64,000 nucleotides of DNA from Limnanthes douglasii subsp. nivea. Taxonomy: Eukaryota; Streptophyta; Magnoliopsida; Brassicales; Limnanthaceae. Positions 55,831 through 64,000 of the stretch are shown in pieces. The notes under the pieces are model-generated. The model had not been told where the DNA came from. It saw only the letters and a list, made by a program, of their open reading frames with translations, and searched no databases. The translations under genes were made by a program, and so were the position numbers. The first letter of the stretch is position 1. Each line of letters begins with the position of its first letter. The DNA is taken from the NCBI GenBank assembly GCA_036936605.1, contig JAUPFV010000004.1, positions 121,322,852 through 121,386,851 of the forward strand, given 5' to 3'.

Positions 55831-58439
55831 GCATAAGATCATAATATTGAACTATCTTATGTTGGTTTGTTTTATTCATTTATTATATCCTTCCACGTTT
55901 GAGAGTTCAAACTTGTTATAATGTTGCAGTAGATTAAATTAAATTATTACATTACACATTAGTTATTTATATGTTCTTGTAAAAATATTATGCATAAATG
56001 AATCTCCAATATTCTATTTTTTATGACATGTACAAATACATAACATTTTCTTTAACTTATAAAGTTTCTTAAGAATATTAGGAATTTATTTCTAAAAATT
56101 TATAAATACTTTTTAGAGGACTAGTTAAACATTTAGTTCGAGATACACTAATATTATCTCAACTAGAAGATTGTCGATTATAAAAAAAACCAAATATTTA
56201 TTATCTAAATATGAACTAATATCGTTTCATACTCTCTCAAAATAAAGGATGTTCTCTACATAATTCTCTTCAAATCTATTTACCTTCAAAACAATTTTTA
56301 TTATATATGAAATATATATTTGACCGTGAGATCAATTTAAACATTCAATGATGTAATTAAATCATATTAGATTTACATTTATTTCCATAGGCCCGTAAGA
56401 CTTACCTTATTTTAAATATCCTTAAATATGGAAATGCTTGAAATTAGGTTTCTAACGAGTCCATAGTTAATATAATAGGTTTAAGAAGGATTTAAATTGA
56501 TATTATATAAAAAAATGTACATTACACACTTAACTAGACAAAATAAATTATTACACACTTAACTAGACAAAATAAATTATGACTTCATTCATTAAACTGA
56601 CACATATTTCGTAGTCTTTACCACCATAGTTATATATTAGACGTATCTAATATTTTGGCAAAACTATAACTTAACCGCAATCTAAAAATCTTTAAACTTG
56701 AAAATAAATTAAAAATTATCATTAAACGGGTACATTTGTACAATAATACAATACAGTTTCTATGAAAATTACTAATTATATCTCAATATTTCATGATACT
56801 ACATTATGGTTTATAAATGTAGTATGATTTATAAATATGTTAAAAAAAACTCCTATAACTCTTGTTTAATTTTATTTTACATGATATGTTTTATCTATAT
56901 ACATTGGACGTGAACGTAAAATTTGAATAATTGAAAAAGTCAGTATATTTTCAATAACAAGTTGGTTATTTTTAGCTCTTGAATATGACTTTGATTTCAT
57001 ATCAAATATATATTTAATTATTTTAGATTTTATATGTATTTACATTTATATGCAAATCTTCACTTTAAGTAGTAAGTAAATATATTTATTATGCAAATTT
57101 ACAAATATATGTAACAATATGTCATTTTTTCTTAATTAAAATAAAAAAAATTCATCATCAATTGCTTGAAACTTTAAAATATCATATGAGTAAACATAAA
57201 CAATAGTGGATCTTACTGTATTAATTTACAAGGTGTTTATAAAAACTAACAAAAATAAATAATCTATCAAATAGACAATATATGTGAATAATTGTTTTTT
57301 GGTTGTACTAAATCTTAAACCCGTTATAATCCTTAAGTTATCTTAGATCTGTGTAAAACAATAAACACAACTCGTGCCACTAAATTATTTGTTTCTCTGT
57401 TATTTGTATTACATTCAAAGATGTTTATCATGGGTATCTTTTTTTGTGAGGCATAATTATTTTCTGTCAGTTTGTAAATTTTAGTATAAAAATAATAAAA
57501 TGTTTTAAGCCACCTGCATTGAAATGTAAAAGACTAAAACCCAAAATTAATAAGAATATCTTAAGAGATGACTTAAGTGTATCATTTTTGACCTTGTACA
57601 CCATCTTTATTACTGTGTTTATAAATCTTAGTATTATTTTTATGTTTAATATAGACCATTTTTAATAATAATGTATTAACCTCAATATTTTTTATACTTA
57701 ACAAAACTATAAAATCTAAAATAATCACTATATTTTATTGTATTAATAATGTTTTTAAATATGTCATAATATGTTTTAGAGACGCTCTTTTAGAGTAATT
57801 TATACAGTTTGATCTTACTTATGTTATTATATTCTCTTATATTATATTAAAATACTAGAAGTAATAGAAAAACGTTTATCACAAGCTATAATATGATTAT
57901 AATCATGTCATCCTAATAAAATAAAATAATATAATATATATTTATTCTATTAAGATATAAAATTTTGTTTTCTAATCTGTTAGAACATTGGTCAAAATGT
58001 AGAGTAGATATGTAAAAAGTAAATAATAAGTATCAAACAATCTTTAAACTAATTGTTTTTTACATAATGCATATATTGATGCAATGGCTTAACTTTTCAT
58101 TTTTTAGTTTAGTACATTTGAAAAAAAATGTATTTTCGTAGTTTTTAATGTTAGATCTTAAAGGTAAATACAATATATATATATTATTTTTATAAATAGA
58201 TAATTAATATATTCAATATTGGTTCATTATCATGTAAAAGCAAAAACAAATCATACTGCGTGAAACTAAATAACTCATTCAGCACCAAAATCTGATTTTA
58301 TCATGACCACATAACACCTAAAGTTATAATTATATCATATATGGGTGATATATACAAACAAAATAACATCAAACTACTTTAAAAGGTACTAGTCAACTAA
58401 AATTATTGTGATGTTTTTTTTATTTATTAAAACTATTAA
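55831..58439. other. AT-rich region, 2.6 kb, no gene
   Basis: Very AT-rich with no reading frame above 60 codons and no element recognised. It holds a perfect 29-bp tandem duplication at 56521-56578. Confidence 0.6.
56521..56578. repeat. 29-bp perfect tandem duplication
   Basis: The unit starting ATTACACACTTAACTAGACA occurs twice head to tail with no differences, so it is recent compared with its surroundings. Confidence 0.9.
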
Positions 58440-59600
58440 GTACATACTCATAATGATTACGGACGATCACTATCGAAGGCTTGACTTGGTGTCAAAGGTT
58501 AAATTTTGTATAGAAGCTGTAACTTGGTATCATAGACTGTAACTTATAGTTCAAGCTAGATGCTGAAACTGAGATTAAGTACGAAAGACTGAAACTAGGG
58601 GATAAAGTTGGAACTGAATGCTAACACTAGAATTAAGAATTGTAGCTGGAGAAATATGATCAGAGTAGTTTAGTTAGAACTGCTTACTCTCTATGTGATT
58701 GGATTCTCAACCAAACTTAGGTGTAAAATGAGTCTACTAGTCTAAGAGTTGAGCATAACCGAAAACATGTTGGTTGTTTCTACTAGGTCTAAGACCTTGG
58801 TCTATGGTGTAGAGATTGGGCTGATGTCGTTGCCAATATCATGTCTTTATATGACTGATGCTGTCGAGTACATGTGTCGATGCCTCTAGTCGATGCTACC
58901 GAAGACCTGTGTCGATGCCATTGGAGTGTTGTATTTTAATCTCATAGATTTGGGTTTAAGTTCTTGATCGAACTTGACTTGTTCTATTATTTAATTGGGT
59001 ATCCAATTTTATCCTTCTGATATTAAATGAATTTTCTATTATTAGGTTTTTTATTTTATGATTAATGATTTATTATAGTTGTTCATTATTATGATTTAAT
59101 CTGGAGCGTATGTTGGAGATTTTGTTTTCTCTAAGTTTATAATTAAAATAATCATAGTGTGTGGTAAAGGTGTGGCATGACGAGATGAAAATGAGGCAAA
59201 AGATGATCGATGATACTTAGGATATCGATAAGTCTGTTTTATAAAAAGTGTAGTGAGGTAGAACATAAACACTTGAATATGCCTTCTAAGATTCAATGTA
59301 TCTATACAAGCCTATAAGAGATATTTGTAACAAATTTTAGTGACTGAGTCGTTAATGTTTGAGGGTCTTACTGTAACTTACTATATATATTGTGTATGTT
59401 ACCCGTGGATGTATATTTTTCACAATTCGAACCATATTAAATATCTTGTTGTGCAATTGATTTATTTGTTATATTTTTTCTTGTTAATTTTATTCTTGAA
59501 ATAAGGTAAGAGCTGAACCTTTGATTACCTTATATATTATCTTAGTAGGTACTTTCCTACCTCAGTCATTTCTTAGGTTGAGTGGTTATGATTCACACTA
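58440..59600 (+). repeat. Copia A3 5' LTR
   Basis: It aligns to 60895-62180 from GATCACTATCGAAGGCTTGAC onward: GTAACTTGGTATCATAG, GCATAACCGAAAACATGTTGGTTGTTTCTACT, TACCCGTGGATGTA and TTAAATATCTTGTTGTGCAATTGA are shared (shown in part). The right end is truncated after GATCTA. Confidence 0.65.
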
Positions 59601-59739
59601 GATCTAAAGTCAATAATTAGTGGTTGGTAAATAATATAAAATATAAATTCAAAGATTATGGATCTTGGTGTAAAGTCAAGCACAATCATAATGATGGATT
59701 CCATAAACCCGTAAAAATTCACTGGCACAGTAACATGTG

Positions 59740-60790
59740 GGTTCTTAATTCTAGAGCGTCATTCCATATGAATTACAACAAGCATTAGTTTGAAAGCCTG
59801 GAATTATTAGAAGGTGGTAAGGTCATAATAGGGAATAATGTGTGATGTAATATGAAGAGAATAAAGAATATTAGATTCATGTTGTCAACTATAACGGAAA
59901 AACCCTTAAAAATATAAGGTATGTCCTTAAACTTAATTGCAACCTTATTTTTTTTTATGTATGTTAGATGATGAAGGGTTTGAGTATAAGGTGGATATGG
60001 CAGACTTATGTTCATATAAGACTCACATATTATCATTATGGAGGCTGGTTGAATTGATCGTATTTTAGTTGTGGATGGTTCCACAATAGAAAGAGCGTCT
60101 AATGTTATGAATGGGTCTGCTGTGATTTGACTGGTGGCCTTTAAGAGCTTAAAAAGCAGGTAAATATCCAATCTTGAAGTATCCAAAGATGTTTAAGACT
60201 GAAAATGGTGCGATATTAGTGAATTAACCCTCGAATAGTTATTTTTCTAAACTTGGTATGTATATGCACATACTCTTGAAGAGTACCCCAAAGAATGGAA
60301 TAACTGATAAGATGAGCCGAACCTTACTTGGAGTAAGGGATATAATTCTCATAGTTGGATACAATAAGATTTTAAATATAGCAGTTATTGAGATATCTAA
60401 CATCTCCAACATGAGCTCATAGACTTTTGATCATCATGGAGATGTAATAGGTATCCGAGGTGGAACTGAAATTTAAACATACGGGTGGAGATGAAGATGC
60501 CTCTGTAAAAGTTGTTTCAAGCTGGGTTTGGGTTCGGCATTCGCAAAAAACAAAATTATTGTTAGGTTTGGGTCTTGACCTTAGTTTTCACGTGTCAAAG
60601 TTTTCGACTGTCAAATCATAAAGGGACAAGAAAAAGTTGATAGTATGTTGTTAAGAGTTTCTCGATTAGATCTTGTGTTATGTCAAATGGATGTTACTAC
60701 TGTCTTTTTGGATATAAAGGATTTATAGACTGATTTGTTGGGGGAGAATTTCCAATATAGAGTTCACAAATTACATGAGAATTGATAATT
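59740..60790 (+). pseudogene. Copia A3 protease, integrase and RT fragments
   Basis: Protease: SRASFHMNYNKH and FESLELLEGGKVIIGNN near 59752-59840. Integrase: KTENGA and STPKNGITDKMSRTLLGVRD near 60195-60340. RT onset: LCQMDVTTVFLDIKDL near 60680-60730, the QMDVKTAFL motif. Stops and frameshifts throughout. Confidence 0.65.
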
Positions 60791-61035
60791 ATAAGTGTGC
60801 AAGTGGATAATTTATCTATGATGAGTAGTTGAAGAATTGGGGTGATAACTGGTGCCAATGTGAGCCTAGGTGGTGAATTATTAAATATATGCGTAAAGTA
60901 ACTATCTTAAGATCATTACTGAAATCTTAACTTGATGTCAAAGGCTGTAACTTAGTGTGAAAGATGTAACTTGGTATCATAGGATGTAACATAGAGTTGA
61001 ATCTTGGTGCTGAAATTGAGACTTAGTACCTAAGG

Positions 61036-61111
61036 CTGGAGCTAGAGCCTGAAGTTGGAATTGAGTGCTAACACTGGAGCTAGAGCCTGAAGCTGGAATT
61101 GAGTGCTGACA
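61036..61111 (+). repeat. 38-bp tandem duplication in Copia A3 LTR
   Basis: Two units starting CTGGAGCTAGAGCCTGAAG differ at two positions. A third partial unit follows. Absent from the 5' LTR of the same element. Confidence 0.85.
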
Positions 61112-61925
61112 CTGGAGCTATGATTCGATGGCTGGAAATAAATATTATAGCTGGATAAATATGATCGGAGTAGCTCGGTTAGAACTGATGACTCTCTATG
61201 TGATTGGATGATCGACTGAACTTAGGTGTACTAAAACCTAAAATTAGAGCATAGCCAAAAACATATTGGTTGTTTCTACTCCTCTGAAGAATTTGGCTGA
61301 TGGCGTGGAGACTCGGTCGATGTCATTGTCAATGGCATATCGGATGCATGTTATGATGCTACCACAGACCTGTGTGAATACCATTAAAACACTTTGTTTT
61401 GATTAGATGAAGTTGGGCTTAAGTTTTTTTATCAAATTGAGTTTTTTCTCTATCCTATAAGTTTCTTATCTAATTGGGTCTCATATTTTGGTCTTTTTAT
61501 ATCAATAGGATTTCATATTAATTAGATTTCATATTAATTATGTTTTCTATTTTAATTAAGTTTTCGATTTATTCAAGTTTCTTATTATTAGGTTTTTGAT
61601 TTTATAAATAGGACTTTATTATAGTTGCTTATTAATTTGATTTAATTTGTAGCGTTTGTAGGAGAATTACGGTTCTCCCTAAGTCTAATAATAGAAGAAG
61701 CATAATTTATGGTAAGAATGTAATTTGATGGGACGACATAGAGGCAAAAAATGAGCGACGATACATATGAGATCGGTGAGTCTGTTTTGTAGATAATATA
61801 GTGAGGTAGAAGATAAAAACTTGAATATGAATTTTAAGATTCACGGTTTTTCTATAATCTCATAAGAAATATTTGTAACAAACTTAAGTGATTGATTGTT
61901 TAGTGTTTGAGAGCCTTTTTATAAC

Positions 61926-61930
<5 letters not shown>

Positions 61931-61970
<40 letters not shown>
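61931..61970. repeat. TA microsatellite
   Basis: 20 TA units inside the Copia A3 3' LTR. Confidence 0.95.
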
Positions 61971-61973
<3 letters not shown>

Positions 61974-62240
61974 GTCCGTTACCCGTGAATATAGGATGTG
62001 TTTTACGCTCAGATCCAAATTAAATCTCTTGTTGTGTGATTGATTTTTTTTATGTTCTTTCTTGTCACCTTTGTTCTTAAAATAAGATAAAAATTAAGGC
62101 TCTGATTACCTTATACATCTTTATATTAGGTGTTCGCCAACTGTTGACCATTGCTTTGGCTAAATAGCTAGGATTCGATCTAGTGAGTCTTTTTAGGACT
62201 ATGTCGGATCTTGTTTGGGTATTATTGGCTTCCCTACTAA

Positions 62241-63125
62241 AAACTTATATGAATTTAGTAAGTAAATATGTTTACGTATAACATATATATAACTCTTTTT
62301 AAGTATATTAGTGTTTGCACCTTCTCATACGAAAAAATTGCAAATATTGTCTAAGATAAAAATTTTAATAGGGATTCGTTAGATGATATATATTTTTTAT
62401 TTGTGGCGAAGGTCATGCAATTTCAGTAATGGAAAAATGTACACCACAAGGAACACAATAGCTTATTACGGGCGCAACATTGTATATGTAGTCTTAGGTC
62501 ATTCTTTTATGTGAATAATTGTTTTCGTAATGAAAATGAAATTTTCTTACGCATGCTCACCATAATCAAAAGTTAATATATCATGGCAGCAAAACAACAA
62601 CATTTATAATCGTTTGGAACCGTAATCTTTGTAACACGCGGTCTCGAGGGGAAAGTTTTTTCATCCATATTTCATAGTTTAATTCAATATCAACATTTTC
62701 AATCTAATATAAATTAAAAATGAAATTATATTCATACTTAGCGTGATTTTGCTACATTTTTTTATAATTTTTTATGTCGCTTTCAACTTTCAAACAAATC
62801 ACAATAAAAAATATCAGTTCATTGTCTAAATGTATAAGTTTATTTGATCATATTCGTGAATGTTACCTAGTAGTTTTGTATTTTATTTTAGATTATGAAT
62901 CACAACATATTTTTGTAATTATATCTAACATACTTTAATTATTTTTTATATATCAATATATAATGTTTTGTAATAATACAACTTATAGATTGAGTGACAA
63001 TGAAACATATATTTTTTATTAAAAAGATAAAATTTTATTTTAAATATTTTTTAATCAAACTAATTTTATGGAATAATAAATAAAATATTTTTTCTTTATT
63101 TATTTATAGATATTTGTAATAATTT
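62241..63125. other. AT-rich intergenic region
   Basis: No gene, element or clear repeat recognised. Confidence 0.5.
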
Positions 63126-64000
63126 TTTATCGGGTTCTACTGAGGATCACAAAGTTATCGACTTGTCTAATTGGAAAAAAGTTTTGTCTTCCTTATGATG
63201 AAGGCGGTTTAAACCTTAAAAACCTAGAAGACGTGCAACTTGTTTTCTCTTACAAGCTATTGCATAAATTCATAAAGAACAACTCCCTTTGGGCACTTGT
63301 ATGTATAATAAGTATTGCATAAATAATCATTCTATGCAAACGAAACATAATCCTAGCAACTCTTACACTTGGAAAAGGCTTATGAATATAAGACCTATTA
63401 CTAAGAATTTTATTTTAATGGCGACTTAGGAAATGAAATATGTATTTTTTGTTGGATATCTAGTGTAATCCTAGACCTTTCATATCTCTTAATTTGTCTG
63501 ATAACAATTCATAGTACTCTCAAGACTTGGTCAAGGACTTCTACTCTAATGGATCTTAGAATATCATTAAGCTCCATGACTTGGTTTATCGTGCTGACAT
63601 TGTCAGGATTCAAGGATTCACAATTAAAGAAAACATAAAAGACAAGCCCTACTACACTTTATCAAAAGATGGATCATATAACACAAATGCGACTTGAGAT
63701 AAAATCATACCTAAAGGTTGAAAAACTAATATCTATAAAATACTTTAGAACAACATTATCCCCAAAAGGTCTTTCTTATTTCTTTGAAGGCTTCTTCACA
63801 ACTAGTTTGTAACAGATAATATCACGCAACATAGTCACATCACTCTGGCATCAAAATGCCACCATGTAAGAATCTAAAAACTACTAACTAGTTTTCGTTA
63901 ATTGTGAAATAATTTTGCAGGTTTGGAGACATTTTTGTTGCTTATTCAAACTCAGAATTGGCTAACACATGTCAATTCATCATATGATCACCAGCTGGTT
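63126..64000 (+). mobile_element. LINE fragment, C-terminal part, runs off the window
   Basis: A plus-strand LINE ORF2 remnant behind the polymerase: WKKVCLPYDEGGLNLKNLED and LVFSYKLLHKF at about 63170-63280, SYTWKRLMNIRPITKNF at 63365-63410, ILDLSYLLICL-like sequence, then the zf-RVT region YYTLSKDGSYNTNATWDKI at 63648-63705 and ILWNNIIPKRSFLFLWKAS at 63735-63795. It is 5'-truncated without RT. It is a different copy from the LINE at 13-18 kb, whose equivalent motif reads LGNLDLKNLE. The right end is outside the window. Confidence 0.7.

Larger units (their letters stand above)
58440..62240 (+). mobile_element. Copia A3, internally deleted, two LTRs
   Basis: LTRs at about 58440-59600 and 60895-62240 enclose only 1.3 kb of interior. 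The interior starts within protease and ends at the beginning of reverse transcriptase, so gag, most of pol and RNase H are deleted. Both LTRs share the repeated GAAGCTGGAACTGAGTGCT phrases and AAATATGATCRGAGTAG with Copia A1. No primer-binding site remains. Confidence 0.7.
60895..62240 (+). repeat. Copia A3 3' LTR
   Basis: It contains a 38-bp tandem duplication (61036-61111) in U3, a TA microsatellite at 61931-61970, TTACCCGTGAATATAGGAT (61979-61997), and ends near CTTCCCTACTAA. Confidence 0.65.

Noticed and set aside
59785..60186. 133-codon minus-strand frame
   Set aside because: Antisense to the Copia A3 protease/integrase remnant, no family resemblance.

Overview
The window looks like AT-rich plant nuclear heterochromatin. 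It holds one intact-looking host gene inside a dense, layered field of decayed transposable elements. The evidence for a plant, probably a eudicot, is a SAUR auxin-response gene, plant Copia and Tat-type Gypsy retrotransposons, plant L1-type LINEs with DUF4283-like ORF1 proteins, a tRNA-derived SINE and a Mutator-like non-autonomous element. The species cannot be named from the sequence. There is no bacterial-style operon, CRISPR array or functional RNA gene.

Layout. 1-1985: 5' part (gag, primer-binding site, LTR) of a Tat-like Gypsy element on the minus strand. 1985-5335: LINE on the minus strand, 5'-truncated. 6044-6490: SAUR gene on the minus strand with a TATA box. 6760-7981: Mutator-like element with palindromic terminal inverted repeats and a 9-bp target duplication. 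8229-13160: decayed plus-strand Copia whose RNase H region is split by a truncated minus-strand Copia (10086-12330). 13430-18530: plus-strand LINE with ORF1, endonuclease and C-terminus but no reverse transcriptase. 18700-21240: orphan degenerate gene related to the antisense extra ORF of Tat-type Gypsy elements. 21484-24690: Copia with gag joined directly to reverse transcriptase. 24811-25024: SINE. 25030-27000: AT-rich repeats, including a 103-bp TA tract.

27000-44698 is a nest. Copia A1 (27000-29993 and 44039-44698) surrounds an old minus-strand Gypsy (29994-44038). That Gypsy is split in RNase H by a younger related Gypsy (33016-40264) with 345-bp LTRs and a 5-bp target duplication (ACTGT). 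46600-53155: Copia B, a full set of gag-pol domains in ruins, with a TRIM-like element (48161-49349) built around a 65-bp tandem repeat inside its gag. 53160-55830: Copia A2 fragment. 58440-62240: Copia A3, internally deleted. 63126-64000: start of another plus-strand LINE fragment.

The most notable signal is a recurrent antisense protein gene with its own TATA-containing leader. It occurs three times: in both nested Gypsy elements, where it abuts a truncated integrase, and once on its own at 18.7-21.2 kb. All copies are broken by stops or frameshifts, so the finding is evolutionary and structural. Most premature stops whose ancestral codon can be inferred are C-to-T or G-to-A changes (CGA to TGA, CAG to TAG, TGG to TGA), as expected for long-methylated repeats.
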